Shown here: positions 43,063-54,212 of the stretch, piece by piece
How positions within the stretch are numbered: the first letter of the stretch is position 1
How the letters are laid out: each line of letters opens with the position of its first letter
DNA from: HR10 sp964615335
Lineage (GTDB): Bacteria > Acidobacteriota > Blastocatellia > HR10
Direction: 5' to 3'
NCBI GenBank assembly: GCA_964615335.1
Contig: CAZTMT010000001.1
Location: 372,001 to 436,000, forward strand
DNA length: 64,000 nt
Notes under the pieces: model-generated
Databases searched by the model: none
What the model was told of the DNA's origin: nothing
What the model saw: only the letters and a program-made list of their open reading frames with translations
Made by a program: the position numbers and the translations under genes

Positions 43063-43974
43063 CTACCATCCCGGCGCGTTTCGAGGAACGATCACGCGCA
43101 CGGCCCGAGGGATGATCTCGAATTCCACGGGCAAGGTTCCGGCTAGCTCTCCGTCCACCTGAAAGGGGATCTCCTCGTCGGAGTCGGAATAGGCTCGTCC
43201 CCGCTGTGTCCTTCCGTAGAAGACTCCGGGTTGATGCACATGCTGGCCCAGCAGGGCCAAAGGCAGGTAGAAGAAGAGATAGAGTCCTTTGCTGCGACTC
43301 GTGATGGCGCAGGCGCGCAGCTCTTCTGCGTCCGGTCGGGCATCGGGAGCCATGCGGATCCCTCCTCCGTAGCTCGGCACATTGGCGATCGCAGCGAACG
43401 TCGCGCGAATGCGCTGATCTTCCAGCTCGAGCGTGAACGTCGGGGTTTTCCAGGTGACGAGATGCTTCAGTCCGGCGAGCCAGTAGGCCAGCAGGCCCAG
43501 ATACCGCTTGAGCCGGGGATTGACCTCGCGCACGATCGAAGCATCCAGGCCGATGCCCACCATGAGCAGGAAATACCGCCCGTTGGCGCGACCGACACTC
43601 AGACAGCGCGTGTGGTTCTCGACAATCATGCGGGTGAGTTCAGGCAGGCGGCGTGGGATGCCGAGCACATGGGCCAGCACGTTGGCCGTCCCCGCCGGCC
43701 AGAGGGCCAAGTGGATCGGATGGCCGATGATCCCTTGCAGGACTTCGTTCACCGTCCCATCGCCTCCGCGGACGATGAGCCGCTCTGCTCCGCTGGCCAC
43801 GGCCTGACGGGCCAGCTCTGTCGCATCGCCCGGACGTGAGGTCTCGAAGACTTCCAGAAGAATGCCGTGCTGCGCGAGCTGCTGCTGCAGGCGCGCGATC
43901 TGCTCGCGCGCTCTCTGGGAGCGTCCAGCAGCGGGATTGTGGATGAGAATCGCGCGCGCGGGGGAGGATGCCAA
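43063..43974 (-). CDS. Diacylglycerol kinase family lipid kinase
   Basis: A 303-aa kinase of the DagK/YegS/BmrU family. It shows ILIHNPAAGRSQ at the N-terminus, the signature RLIVRGGDGTVNEVLQGI, LWPAGTANVLAHVLG, and FQVDGELAGTLPVEFEI near the C-terminus, where the conserved DGE loop lies. Members phosphorylate diacylglycerol or related lipids or polyprenols. It lies 12 bases after guaB on the same strand. The natural substrate cannot be told from sequence. Confidence 0.9.
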   Translation of the reverse strand: MASSPARAILIHNPAAGRSQRAREQIARLQQQLAQHGILLEVFETSRPGDATELARQAVASGAERLIVRGGDGTVNEVLQGIIGHPIHLALWPAGTANVLAHVLGIPRRLPELTRMIVENHTRCLSVGRANGRYFLLMVGIGLDASIVREVNPRLKRYLGLLAYWLAGLKHLVTWKTPTFTLELEDQRIRATFAAIANVPSYGGGIRMAPDARPDAEELRACAITSRSKGLYLFFYLPLALLGQHVHQPGVFYGRTQRGRAYSDSDEEIPFQVDGELAGTLPVEFEIIPRAVRVIVPRNAPGW

Positions 43975-43986
43975 AGAGCGTCCTCC

Positions 43987-45450
<1,464 letters not shown>

Positions 45451-45634
45451 AGCGTCTCTCTCGCCGGTCATGATCAGGCTGTGAGTCTACGCAAGAGAGG
45501 CCACTTCGTCAAGCAGGGCTCTCTCTGTTATCGCCTTTCTGGGGCTGTGGCCCTGGCGACAAGGGAGTTGTGGACGTCCTTCTGTGAATCATCACCGCGC
45601 GCGAGGTCAGTCCACTGGAGGGATCATCAGAAGG

Positions 45635-46165
45635 CCTCCGCGAACGGACGGCAGAGGGTAGCTGAGGGCGTGAGCCCCATTGTGAGAACAACACATTTCC
45701 GCGCGGAAGCCCCCGGAGGGGGCGACAGAAAATAGCCTGGGGCGCGAGCCCCATTTGGAGAACGATTCACTTCCGCATAGAGCCCACGCAGTGGGCGACA
45801 GAAAATAGCCTAGGGCGTAAGCCCTAGGGAAACGTGAGGCCCCAAAATTTTCCCAAGAGCCCCCGAAGGGGGCGACACATCGGGCGGCCACCTAACCGGT
45901 CTGGCTCATGAACGCTAGGTCGCCCCATTGGGGAACGCGCGAACGTCGTCCTTCGATTCATTTGGCCTCTGACCCAATGTGTCGCCCGCTGGCGCGGGCT
46001 CGGGGATAATTGGGGACTCCGTTTCCTGGGGTTTCGCTTCACCCCAGGCTATCGTCTGTCGCCCTCTTTGAGGGCTCTTTGCGAAATGGGATTTGGTCTC
46101 GATGGATTCCGCTCGCGCTTCACCCTCTCCTGGGTTTCGCTGCTGCTTTATCCCGGGCTATTTTC
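45635..46165 (-). repeat. Dispersed composite repeat, copy D
   Basis: It fills the gap between guaB and the GT2 gene. Three short units on the left have second hairpins with loops GTGA (45666-45677), GCGA (45739-45752) and GTAA (45809-45828), and H1 stems GCCCCC-GGA-GGGGGC (45709-45723) and GCCCAC-GCA-GTGGGC (45782-45796). The 112-bp core is 45873-45984, then two long units follow on the right. Core orientation is minus, as in B and C. The central hairpin CCCCAATGGGG is shared with copy A. Bases 45472-45634 show nothing else. Confidence 0.85.
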
Positions 46166-46182
46166 GCCGCGCGCTCACTCGC

Positions 46183-47214
46183 TCACCGGCCTGCTGCCGG
46201 GGCGCGCCTCTCCAGGCGTCGCGATCGGATCTCGCGGACCGTATAGATGGGCTTGCGCTGCGATTCGTAGTAGGTGCGCATGATGATCTCCCCGATGAGC
46301 CCAATTGAGATGAGCTGCACGCCCGTGATGATCAAGAGCATCGAGAGCAGAAGCAGTGGCCCGTGCATCTGCAGCAGGCTGATGCCGTACAGGAGCTTCT
46401 TCAGCGCCAGGTAGCTGCCCAGGAGCCCTCCCCCGAGGAAAGCCAGAAGCCCCACCGGTCCGAAGAAGTGCAGCGGGCGCGTCATGTAGCTCAGCAGGAA
46501 TTTGATCGTGATGAAATCCAGCAGGACGCGAATCGTGCGCGAGAGGCCGTATTTGGACTGTCCCCGATAGCGCGGACGCGCGCGCACGGGGATCTCCGCG
46601 ATGCGCGCTCCAACCAGACGCGCCAGAGCGGGGATGAAACGATGCAGCTCTCCGTAGAGCCGGACGTTCTTGATGATCTCGCGCCGATAGGCCTTGAACG
46701 TCGAACCGAAATCCCGCAGAGGCACTCCGGAGAGCCGCGCCATGATCCAGTTGGCGACCCGGGAGGGAAGACGGCGCGTCAGGAAATCCTCGGGACGATC
46801 CTTTCGCCACCCGTTCACAATATCGTACCCCTCGCGCATCTTCTCGAGCAGCCGGGGGATGTCCTCCGGATCGTGATGCAGATCGCCATCCATGGCGATG
46901 ATGATCTCCCCGCGAGCGAAATCGAATCCGGCAGCGAGCGCGGCCGTCTGCCCGAAATTTCGGCTGAGCTGCAGCACATGCACGTTCGGATCCTCGCCGT
47001 AGAGGGCCAGCAGCGCTTCATAGGTCCCGTCGTCGCTGCCATCATCCACGAAGATCACCTCGTAGGGCTTTCCGAGTCGGTCCAGGACCGGCTTCAGCTC
47101 CCGGTAGAGGGGTTCGACGTTCTCGACCTCATTGTAGAGCGGAATGACGATGGAATAGCTCGGCCTCAGGCGCGCGCGGGCTCCCGATCTCCGTTCGCCC
47201 CAAGCAGGCATCAT
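46183..47214 (-). CDS. GT2 glycosyltransferase with two C-terminal membrane helices (GtrB/ArnC/DPM type)
   Basis: A 343-aa polyprenyl-phosphate glycosyltransferase. The GT-A domain shows YSIVIPLYNEVENVEPLYREL, VIFVDDGSDDGT, RNFGQTAALAAGFDFARGE, the metal site AMDGDLHHDPEDI, and FGSTFKAYRREI. Two membrane helices follow (residues about 255-320). Such enzymes load a sugar onto undecaprenyl phosphate for lipid or glycan modification. ATG 47214 lies 16 bases after the cysS stop, behind AAGGAGG; longer ORF starts run into cysS and are not credible. Confidence 0.9.
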   Translation of the reverse strand: MMPAWGERRSGARARLRPSYSIVIPLYNEVENVEPLYRELKPVLDRLGKPYEVIFVDDGSDDGTYEALLALYGEDPNVHVLQLSRNFGQTAALAAGFDFARGEIIIAMDGDLHHDPEDIPRLLEKMREGYDIVNGWRKDRPEDFLTRRLPSRVANWIMARLSGVPLRDFGSTFKAYRREIIKNVRLYGELHRFIPALARLVGARIAEIPVRARPRYRGQSKYGLSRTIRVLLDFITIKFLLSYMTRPLHFFGPVGLLAFLGGGLLGSYLALKKLLYGISLLQMHGPLLLLSMLLIITGVQLISIGLIGEIIMRTYYESQRKPIYTVREIRSRRLERRAPAAGR

Positions 47215-47230
47215 TTCCTCGGAGTCCTCC

Positions 47231-48637
47231 TTACTGGGCATCGCGTCGGCGGCGCCAGAGCGTCCCCGAACGCGTATCTTCCAGGATGATGCCGCGCTCG
47301 TAGAGAAGACGGCGGATCTCGTCGGCGCGGGCATAATTGCGTTCCTGACGGGCGCGCTCTCGCTCCCGGATGAGCGCGCGGATCTCGGGATCGAGGTCTT
47401 CGGGCTCGATCTCCCCGAGAACACCCAGGACCTGGTCCACGCGTTGCATCCAGGCCAGGACCTTCTGCCGATCATCCTCACGAAGCGAGCCTTCGATCAA
47501 AGCCCCCGTGACCTCGCCCACCAGGGTATGCACGGCACCGAGCGCTTGCGCCGTGTTCAGGTCCTGATCCATAGCCTCCTCAAATTCCCGCGCTGCGCGC
47601 TCCAGAGCCTCGGCCACCGTGGGATTGGATCCGGCTTCGCACCGGGCTTCGCGCACGCGCCAGAGGAAATCGCGCAGGTTTGCCAGAGTCGCCTGGGCGG
47701 CGCGCACACCTTCGAGCGTGAAATTGAGCGGCGTGCGATAGGGGACCGACAGAAGGGCATACCGGATCGCCATCGGCTCATATCCTTGCGCCAGAAGGTC
47801 GCGCAGCGTGTAGAAGTTCCCGCGCGATTTGGCCATCTTCTCTCCCTCGACCAGCAGGAACTCCGTATGCACCCAGTATCGGACGAAGGGCTTTCCCGTC
47901 GCCGCTTCGCTCTGTGCGATCTCGTTCTCATGATGGGGGAAGATGAGGTCCACCCCGCCGCAGTGAATGTCGAAGGTCTCGCCGAGATATTTCATGGACA
48001 TGGCCGAGCATTCCAGGTGCCAGCCCGGTCGCCCCGGTCCCAGCTCCGTCTCCCAGCGCGGCTCCTCGGGATCTCGGGGGGCCTTCCACAGGACGAAATC
48101 GCGCACGTCGGCCTTCTCGTATTCGTCCACATCCACGCGGGCTCCCGGCTTGATCTGATCCAATCGAACCTTCGAGAGCTTCCCGTATTCCGGGAAGGCG
48201 GCGATGCGGAAATAAATCGAGCCTTCACTCCGGTAGGTGTAGCCTCGCTCCTGCAAGCGCTTCACCAGCTCCACCATCTCCGGAATGTGCTCGGTCGCCC
48301 GAGGCATGACCTCGGGGGTCTCCAGTCGGAGCGTCCGCATGTCTTCCAGGAAAGCCGCGATATACCGATCCGTCAGCTCCCGCAGACTCACCCCCTCCTG
48401 GCGCGCCCGGCGAATCGTCTTGTCGTCCACATCGGTGAAATTCATCACGTGCCGGACGCGATACCCCTTGTACTTCAGATAGCGCCGCAGGACGTCCACG
48501 GAGACGAACGTCCGGAAATTCCCGATGTGTCCGTAGTCGTAGACAGTGAGGCCGCAGCTATACATGCGGACCGTCTCCCCATCCAGGGGGGTGAAGACCT
48601 CAAGCTCTCCCGATAAGGTGTTTCGCAAGCGCAGCAT
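47231..48637 (-). CDS. cysS: Cysteinyl-tRNA synthetase
   Basis: A 468-aa class I synthetase. Zinc and HIGH region: MYSCGLTVYDYGHIGNFRTFVSVD. Further blocks are FTDVDDKTIRRARQEG, GWHLECSAMSMKYLGETFDIHCGG, FPHHENEIAQSEAATGKPF, and the KMSKS equivalent EKMAKSRGNFYTL. The C-terminal DALR-like and anticodon parts follow. ATG 48637 gives the family's usual length; an in-frame upstream ATG at 48736 adds unrelated residues. Confidence 0.96.
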   Translation of the reverse strand: MLRLRNTLSGELEVFTPLDGETVRMYSCGLTVYDYGHIGNFRTFVSVDVLRRYLKYKGYRVRHVMNFTDVDDKTIRRARQEGVSLRELTDRYIAAFLEDMRTLRLETPEVMPRATEHIPEMVELVKRLQERGYTYRSEGSIYFRIAAFPEYGKLSKVRLDQIKPGARVDVDEYEKADVRDFVLWKAPRDPEEPRWETELGPGRPGWHLECSAMSMKYLGETFDIHCGGVDLIFPHHENEIAQSEAATGKPFVRYWVHTEFLLVEGEKMAKSRGNFYTLRDLLAQGYEPMAIRYALLSVPYRTPLNFTLEGVRAAQATLANLRDFLWRVREARCEAGSNPTVAEALERAAREFEEAMDQDLNTAQALGAVHTLVGEVTGALIEGSLREDDRQKVLAWMQRVDQVLGVLGEIEPEDLDPEIRALIRERERARQERNYARADEIRRLLYERGIILEDTRSGTLWRRRRDAQ

Positions 48638-48823
48638 GGCGCGTCTCGCAAGTCGGAAAAATACACCGTCGCCCCAAGGAGTGTCAAACCGGGGGATTCG
48701 CGCCCCTTGCCGAAGGAAAAGCCGCATCGAGAGCACATCGCCTCTTTCGGGCGATTGACTTCTGGCCGCTTTGGTGCCTTAATTGTGTAGCTTATGTCGG
48801 CATAGGGAGGCGCGTGAATCCCC

Positions 48824-49603
48824 ATGCTGCTGGTCATGGATGTGGGCAACACGAATACGGCGCTGGGCGTATACGAGGGCGAGCGCCTTCTGGTCGTCTG
48901 GAGGCTGACGACGCAGGCCTCGCGGACGGTGGACGAGTGGGGGATTCTCTGCCGCACGCTCTTCACGCTGGAGGGCCTGGAGTTCTCCGCTGTTCACGCC
49001 GTGGTCATCGCGTCGGTCGTCCCCCCGCTGGATTTCGCCTTGCGGAAGATGGCGCAGGTCTACTTCCACCTGGATCCGCTGTTTGTGGATTGGCAGACGC
49101 CCACGGGCATGCCCATCCTCTACGAGAATCCGCAAGAGGTCGGAGCGGATCGGATCGCCGACGCTGTCGCCGCTTTCGCCAAGTACGGCGGACCTTGCAT
49201 CGTCGTGGATTTCGGGACGGCGACGACGTTCGATGCGATCTCCGCACAGGGAGAGTATCTCGGAGGGGTCATCGCCCCCGGCATCACGATCTCCGCCGAA
49301 GCGCTCTTCGAACGAACGGCGAAATTGCCCCGCGTGGACATCCGCCGGCCCAGTGCGGTCATCGGCCGATCCACCGTGGCGAGCATGCAATCGGGGCTCT
49401 ACTTCGGGTATATCGGCCTGGTGGATGGAATTCTCGCCCGCATGATCGCGGAATTGGGACCGGAGACGCGCGTCGTCGCGACCGGAGGTCTCTCGCATCT
49501 CATCGGTCGCGCCTCGGCCTATATCCAGACGCTCGATGACAATCTCACTCTCGATGGCTTGCGGATCATCTATGAGCGATATGAGCGGCTTCAGACTCGA
49601 TGA
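48824..49603 (+). CDS. coaX: Type III pantothenate kinase
   Basis: A 259-aa CoaX of the ASKHA fold: phosphate-1 motif MLLVMDVGNTNTALGVYEG, VGADRIADAVAAFAKYGGPCIVVDFGTATTFDAIS (conserved DRI and DFGTATT), and GGVIAPGITISAEALFERTAKLP. It phosphorylates pantothenate in CoA synthesis and is not inhibited by CoA. It is the first gene of the long run through trp genes to DAHP synthase, and its 3' end overlaps the next gene by about 20-30 bases. Confidence 0.96.
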   Translation: MLLVMDVGNTNTALGVYEGERLLVVWRLTTQASRTVDEWGILCRTLFTLEGLEFSAVHAVVIASVVPPLDFALRKMAQVYFHLDPLFVDWQTPTGMPILYENPQEVGADRIADAVAAFAKYGGPCIVVDFGTATTFDAISAQGEYLGGVIAPGITISAEALFERTAKLPRVDIRRPSAVIGRSTVASMQSGLYFGYIGLVDGILARMIAELGPETRVVATGGLSHLIGRASAYIQTLDDNLTLDGLRIIYERYERLQTR

Positions 49604-50408
49604 CGCCCACAAGGAGAGAGGAATCGTCGAGGAGCGACGTTCGTCATCGGAGGAAGGCGAACGCCCGCGCCCGGCCGATGACTTCGTCGTGAACTACTTC
49701 AACTACTTCACCGAAGTCGAAGAGCATTTCGCACGGCGGCGGGGCAAGCATCTCATGCTCTCGACGCTCGATTGGGCGGCGATCGAGAGCTGGAAGGACA
49801 TGGGCATTCCGCTGCATGTCGTTCTGCGCGCCATAGATCGCGTCTTCGATGCCTACGAGACGCGTCCCGGGAAGACGCGGCGCATCAATTCGATCCTCTA
49901 CTGCCAGCAAGAGGTGATGGCCTGCTTCGCAGAATATCAGCACGCGCGCATCGGAGCGCGCGAGGATTCCGATGGGACGGCGCGAGCAGGGCAGGCGGTG
50001 CCCTTCTCCCGGGAGATGGTCATCGAATACCTCGAGCGCCAGCGCGCCGATCTGCAGCGTGTGGTCCAGAAGCATGCCGATCCCGAATTCGCCCCACTGC
50101 GCGAGGCCATCGAACGCGTGATCCCGCGACTGGATGCCCTCTGCGAGGATGTGCGCGTCGCCCAGGACGTGGATTTCGAGACGCTCGAACGGGAACTGGT
50201 GCGCCTGGAGGAGATCCTCTACGAAGCGCTCGTCGCCTGCCTGCCCGAAGAGTACCTGGAGGCGATTCGACAGGAAGGCATCGCGCAGCTCAAGGAGCAT
50301 AAGAAGCGCATGAGCGAGGAAGTATACCAGCACACGCTCACCCATTACATCAAAAAGCGCGTGCGCCAGGAGCATGCTCTGCCGCGCCTCAGCCTCTTTT
50401 ACCTCTGA
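49581..50408 (+). CDS. Conserved hypothetical protein in the coaX-trp run
   Basis: A soluble protein of about 275 aa with no signal peptide. Its N-terminus is charged and probably disordered, followed by DDFVVNYFNYFTEVEEHFARRRGKHLMLSTLDWAAIESWKDMGIPLHVVLRAIDR. The rest is helical (YLERQRADLQRVVQKHADPEF, YQHTLTHYIKKRVRQEHALPRLSLFYL). No family was recognised. The segment 'LDWAAIESWKDMGIPLHVVLRAID' recalls small DNA- or RNA-related helical folds, but only weakly. ATG 49572 or 49581 both lack a clear binding site and coupling to coaX is likely. Confidence 0.7.
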   Translation: MSGFRLDDAHKERGIVEERRSSSEEGERPRPADDFVVNYFNYFTEVEEHFARRRGKHLMLSTLDWAAIESWKDMGIPLHVVLRAIDRVFDAYETRPGKTRRINSILYCQQEVMACFAEYQHARIGAREDSDGTARAGQAVPFSREMVIEYLERQRADLQRVVQKHADPEFAPLREAIERVIPRLDALCEDVRVAQDVDFETLERELVRLEEILYEALVACLPEEYLEAIRQEGIAQLKEHKKRMSEEVYQHTLTHYIKKRVRQEHALPRLSLFYL

Positions 50409-50414
50409 CCAGTC

Positions 50415-51479
50415 ATGGGCCATCCGCTTTTGGACAAGCTCTTGCGAAGGGAGGACCTGACGCGCCAGGAGGCGGCGGCGCTGCTGGAGGAGATGCTTCA
50501 GGCAAGCGAAGCGTTCATCGCCGCGGCGCTCGTCGCGCTGGCGATGAAAGGGGAGACGGCCGAGGAGCTGGTCGGCTTCGCTGAGACCCTGCGGGCGCAC
50601 GCTCTGAGGATTCAGTCCGAGCGCTCGGACGTCGTGGATACGGCGGGCACGGGGGGGAGCCCTCGCAAGACGTTCAACGTCTCGACGGCGGCCGCCTGCG
50701 TCATCGCCGCCGCGGGCGTGCCCGTCGCCAAGCATGGGAATCGCGCCTCCAGCAGCCGGAGCGGAAGCGCCGATGTGTTGGCTGTTCTGGGCGTTCGCAT
50801 TGATCCGCCTCCGGCTGTCGTGCAGAGATGTCTGGATGAGATCGGCTTCTGTTTCATGTTCGCCCCTCAGTTTCATCGTGCGACCGCGCGCGTAGCCGGT
50901 GTTCGTCGGCAGCTCGGCGTGCGAACGATCTTCAATCTGCTCGGACCGCTCACCAACCCGGCGGGCGTTCGGCGCCAGCTCATCGGCGTGTCCGATCCCG
51001 GGAGCATGGAGAAACTGGCGCGCGCCTTGCTCTATCTGGGGGTCGAACACGCCTGGATCGTTCACGGGAGCGATGGGATGGACGAGATCACCCTTTCCGG
51101 GCCGACGCATGTGCTGGAGGTGCGCCAGGGGAGCATGAGGCGCTTCCTCATTGACCCGCAAGAAGAGGGATTGACCCCACGCGATCTCCGGGACATGCGC
51201 GCGCTCTCACCCGAAGAGAGCGCGGCCCTCGTTCGCGATGTCCTCACAGGACGCCGCACGGATGCGGCGCGCGATCTCGTTCTTCTGAACGCCGCGGCCG
51301 GACTTCATCTGAGTGGTCGCGCGCGCACGCTGCGCGAGGGCCTTCAAATGGCCTCCGAGGCGATCGCGACGGGAGCGGCGTGGGAGAAACTCCAGGCCCT
51401 GATCGCTCTGACGACCGGACCGTCTCCGGACGAAGAGGGGGAACGTCGGAATCTTGATCCGAGAGGGGGCACTCCGTGA
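50415..51479 (+). CDS. trpD: Anthranilate phosphoribosyltransferase
   Basis: A 354-aa TrpD joining anthranilate to PRPP. Conserved parts are DVVDTAGTGGSPRKTFNVSTAAACVIAAAGVPVAKHGNRASSSRSGSADVL (PRPP binding), MFAPQFHRA, and FNLLGPLTNPA. A helix-rich N-terminal domain precedes these. It lies 6 bases after the hypothetical gene and overlaps trpC by 4 bases. trpE and trpG are absent from the cluster. Confidence 0.96.
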   Translation: MGHPLLDKLLRREDLTRQEAAALLEEMLQASEAFIAAALVALAMKGETAEELVGFAETLRAHALRIQSERSDVVDTAGTGGSPRKTFNVSTAAACVIAAAGVPVAKHGNRASSSRSGSADVLAVLGVRIDPPPAVVQRCLDEIGFCFMFAPQFHRATARVAGVRRQLGVRTIFNLLGPLTNPAGVRRQLIGVSDPGSMEKLARALLYLGVEHAWIVHGSDGMDEITLSGPTHVLEVRQGSMRRFLIDPQEEGLTPRDLRDMRALSPEESAALVRDVLTGRRTDAARDLVLLNAAAGLHLSGRARTLREGLQMASEAIATGAAWEKLQALIALTTGPSPDEEGERRNLDPRGGTP

Positions 51480-52321
51480 GCAGCATCTTGCAGCAGATCC
51501 TGACCCGAAAAGCGCAGCGCCTCGAGGAGGCGAAGCGACAGAGACCGCTTTCGGAGCTGCGGCGCGATCTCCCCTCGCGCGGAGAGGATCGGCGACCTTT
51601 CCGCCTCGCGTGCGCGCGGCCGGATCATCTGAACATTATCGCGGAAGTGAAGCGCGCCTCCCCCTCCCGGGGGATCCTGCGGGAAGATTTCGATCCGGTC
51701 GCGCTCGCGCGAGAATACGAGAGCGCCGGAGCGGTGGCGATCTCGGTCCTCACCGAAGAAGATCACTTTCTGGGATCGCTCGCGCATCTTACGGAGATCC
51801 GTCAGGCCGTCAGCCTTCCGCTGCTCCGCAAGGACTTTCTCTTCGATCCCTATCAGCTCTACGAAGCTGCGGCGGCCGGAGCTGATGCCGTGCTTCTCAT
51901 CGCGGCCCTCCTCGATCGGGTGCAGCTTCGAGATCTCCTGCAGTTGGCTCAAGAGCTGCGGCTGGATGCGCTCGTCGAGGTGCACGATCGAATCGAACTG
52001 GAGAACGCCCTGGCCGCGGGCGCAAAGCTCATCGGAGTGAACAATCGCGATCTGCGGACGTTCCGCGTGGACATCGCGATCTCCTGGGAATTGGCCCGCC
52101 ATGTTCCCCAGGACGTCGTGCTCGTCAGCGAGAGCGGCCTGAGCACACGGCACCAGTTGCAGGAGCTGCGTCGCGCGGGGTATCACGCGTTTCTGATCGG
52201 AGAATATCTCGTGCGCGCGCCCCGTCCGAGCGAAGCGCTCCACATGTTGCTCGGTCTGTCGGAGCCGACGGGGGAGAGCGAAGCCCCCCTCTTGGGAGAA
52301 GGAAGGGAATGGTCCGAGTGA
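51476..52321 (+). CDS. trpC: Indole-3-glycerol phosphate synthase
   Basis: A 281-aa TIM-barrel enzyme closing the indole ring of tryptophan. It starts with SSILQQILTRKAQRLEEAKRQ, then IIAEVKRASPSRGILRED (substrate lysine), AISVLTEEDHFLGSLAHL, LPLLRKDFLFDPYQLYEAAAAGADAVLLI, and GVNNRDLRTF. GTG 51476 overlaps the trpD stop (GTGA). It overlaps trpF by 13 bases at the other end, so trpD-trpC-trpF are tightly coupled. Confidence 0.96.
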   Translation: MSSILQQILTRKAQRLEEAKRQRPLSELRRDLPSRGEDRRPFRLACARPDHLNIIAEVKRASPSRGILREDFDPVALAREYESAGAVAISVLTEEDHFLGSLAHLTEIRQAVSLPLLRKDFLFDPYQLYEAAAAGADAVLLIAALLDRVQLRDLLQLAQELRLDALVEVHDRIELENALAAGAKLIGVNNRDLRTFRVDIAISWELARHVPQDVVLVSESGLSTRHQLQELRRAGYHAFLIGEYLVRAPRPSEALHMLLGLSEPTGESEAPLLGEGREWSE

Positions 52322-52953
52322 AAATTTGCGGCATCACGAACCTGGAGGATGCCCTCATGGCCGCGGAGGCCGGCGCCGATGCGCTCGGGTTTAACTTCTA
52401 TCCGAAAAGCCCGCGATACATCGAGCCCGCCCGCGCGCGAGAGATCATCGAGCACTTGCCTCCGCTGGTCGTCCCGGTTGGAGTTTTCGTGAACGAGCAC
52501 GATCTGGAGACGCTCGGACGGCTGGTCGCGGAAGTCAAGCTCGCGGCTGTGCAGCTTCATGGGGACGAGTCGCCGGAGTTTTGCCGGCAGGTCGCCTCGC
52601 GATGGCGGACCATCAAGGCTGTGCGTGTCGGTCCGGATTTTGATCCCGCGGAGCTGGATCGCTATCGTCGTGCGCATGCGATTCTACTTGACGCCGAAAG
52701 ACCCGGCGCATATGGAGGCACGGGGGAGCGCTTCGATTGGGACGTGGCGCAGCGTGCCCGGTCTCGTGTTTCGTTCCTGATTCTCGCCGGAGGCCTCTCG
52801 CCCGAAAACGTCGCTCAGGCCATCGAGCGCGTTCGTCCCGATGCCGTGGACGTATGCACGGGCGTGGAAGCCTTCCCCGGCAAGAAGGATCCCGAGAAAG
52901 TGCGCGCCTTCATCGCGGCGGTCCGAGAAGCCGAGGTGCGCTCCTGGAGATAA
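52309..52953 (+). CDS. trpF: Phosphoribosylanthranilate isomerase
   Basis: A 214-aa TIM-barrel isomerase. Motifs are VKICGITNLEDALMAAEAGADALGFNFYPKSPRYI at the N-terminus with the catalytic cysteine, VGVFVN, VQLHGDESPEF, LLDAERPGAYGGTGERFDW with the catalytic aspartate, and LAGGLSPENVAQAI. It starts inside trpC (13-base overlap). A standard member of the pathway between TrpD and TrpC products. Confidence 0.95.
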   Translation: MVRVKICGITNLEDALMAAEAGADALGFNFYPKSPRYIEPARAREIIEHLPPLVVPVGVFVNEHDLETLGRLVAEVKLAAVQLHGDESPEFCRQVASRWRTIKAVRVGPDFDPAELDRYRRAHAILLDAERPGAYGGTGERFDWDVAQRARSRVSFLILAGGLSPENVAQAIERVRPDAVDVCTGVEAFPGKKDPEKVRAFIAAVREAEVRSWR

Positions 52954-52988
52954 TCGGGCCGCGCGCTTGTCTTCGAAGGAGGGAGAGG

Positions 52989-54212
52989 GTGAACGAGACG
53001 TTTGCGCTTCCGGATGCGCGAGGACGTTTCGGCCCCTATGGGGGGCGATTCGTCCCGGAGACGCTCATGCATCCGCTCGAAGAGCTGACCCAGGCGTATC
53101 GAGCGGCGCGCGAGGATCCGGAGTTTCATCGCGAACTGCAGCATCTTCTCCGAACATACGTCGGACGACCGACGCCTTTGTTTTTCGCGCGCCGGCTGAC
53201 CGAACATTTGGGCGGGGCTAAGATCTATCTCAAGCGCGAGGACCTCTGTCACACGGGAGCGCACAAGATCAACAATGCGCTAGGTCAGGCGCTTTTGGCC
53301 AAGCGCATGGGGAAGAAGCGCGTGATCGCCGAGACCGGTGCCGGACAGCATGGCGTGGCGACGGCGACGGCCTGCGCGCTGCTGGGCTTGCAGTGCGTCA
53401 TCTACATGGGGACGGAGGACATGCGGCGCCAGGCGCTCAATGTCTTCCGCATGGAGTTGCTCGGGGCCGAGGTGCGCGGCGTAGAGGCCGGAAGCCGCAC
53501 GCTCAAGGATGCCATCAGCGAAGCCCTCCGCGATTGGGTGACTCATGTGGAGACGACGCATTATCTGCTCGGATCGGTGCTCGGCCCGCATCCGTATCCC
53601 ATGATCGTGCGGGATTTCCAGGCGCTCATCGGGCGAGAGGCGCGAGAGCAGATTCTCGCGTGCGAAGGGCGCTTGCCTGATGTCCTGCTGGCGTGCGTGG
53701 GCGGAGGGAGCAATGCCATCGGCCTTTTCTACGAATTTCTCGCCGAGCCCGGAGTTCAAATGATCGGCGTCGAAGCGGGCGGCCGCAGCGCGGGGCTGGG
53801 CCATCACGCGGCGCGGTTTGCCGGAGGACGCCCCGGCGTTTTGCACGGCACCTACACCTATGTCTTGCAGGACGAGGACGGGCAGATCGCTCTGACGCAT
53901 TCGGTGGCGGCGGGATTGGACTACGCGGCCGTCGGACCGGAGCACGCCTACTGGCGCGATCGCGGACGCATCCAGTACGTCTCGGTCACCGACGAGGAAG
54001 CGCTCGCGGCTTTTCAAACGCTCGCGCGATGGGAAGGCATCCTCCCCGCTCTGGAGAGCGCACACGCATTGGCCTACGCCATGCGCCTGGCTCCCACGAT
54101 GTCCCCGGATCAGATCCTGCTCATCAATCTCTCGGGCCGAGGCGACAAGGACGTGCACACGGTCGCTGAACATCTGGCTCGACAGCGCACAGCCGAAGAG
54201 TCTCTCCCATGA
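52989..54212 (+). CDS. trpB: Tryptophan synthase beta subunit
   Basis: A 407-aa PLP enzyme of the TrpB1 type. It starts near PDARGRFGPYGGRFVPETLMHPLEEL and shows KREDLCHTGAHKINNALGQALLAKRMGKKRVIAETGAGQHGVA (PLP lysine in AHKINN), and CVGGGSNAIGLFYEF for phosphate binding. It condenses indole with serine. GTG 52989 follows AGGAGGGAG. The stop overlaps trpA by 4 bases. Confidence 0.96.
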   Translation: MNETFALPDARGRFGPYGGRFVPETLMHPLEELTQAYRAAREDPEFHRELQHLLRTYVGRPTPLFFARRLTEHLGGAKIYLKREDLCHTGAHKINNALGQALLAKRMGKKRVIAETGAGQHGVATATACALLGLQCVIYMGTEDMRRQALNVFRMELLGAEVRGVEAGSRTLKDAISEALRDWVTHVETTHYLLGSVLGPHPYPMIVRDFQALIGREAREQILACEGRLPDVLLACVGGGSNAIGLFYEFLAEPGVQMIGVEAGGRSAGLGHHAARFAGGRPGVLHGTYTYVLQDEDGQIALTHSVAAGLDYAAVGPEHAYWRDRGRIQYVSVTDEEALAAFQTLARWEGILPALESAHALAYAMRLAPTMSPDQILLINLSGRGDKDVHTVAEHLARQRTAEESLP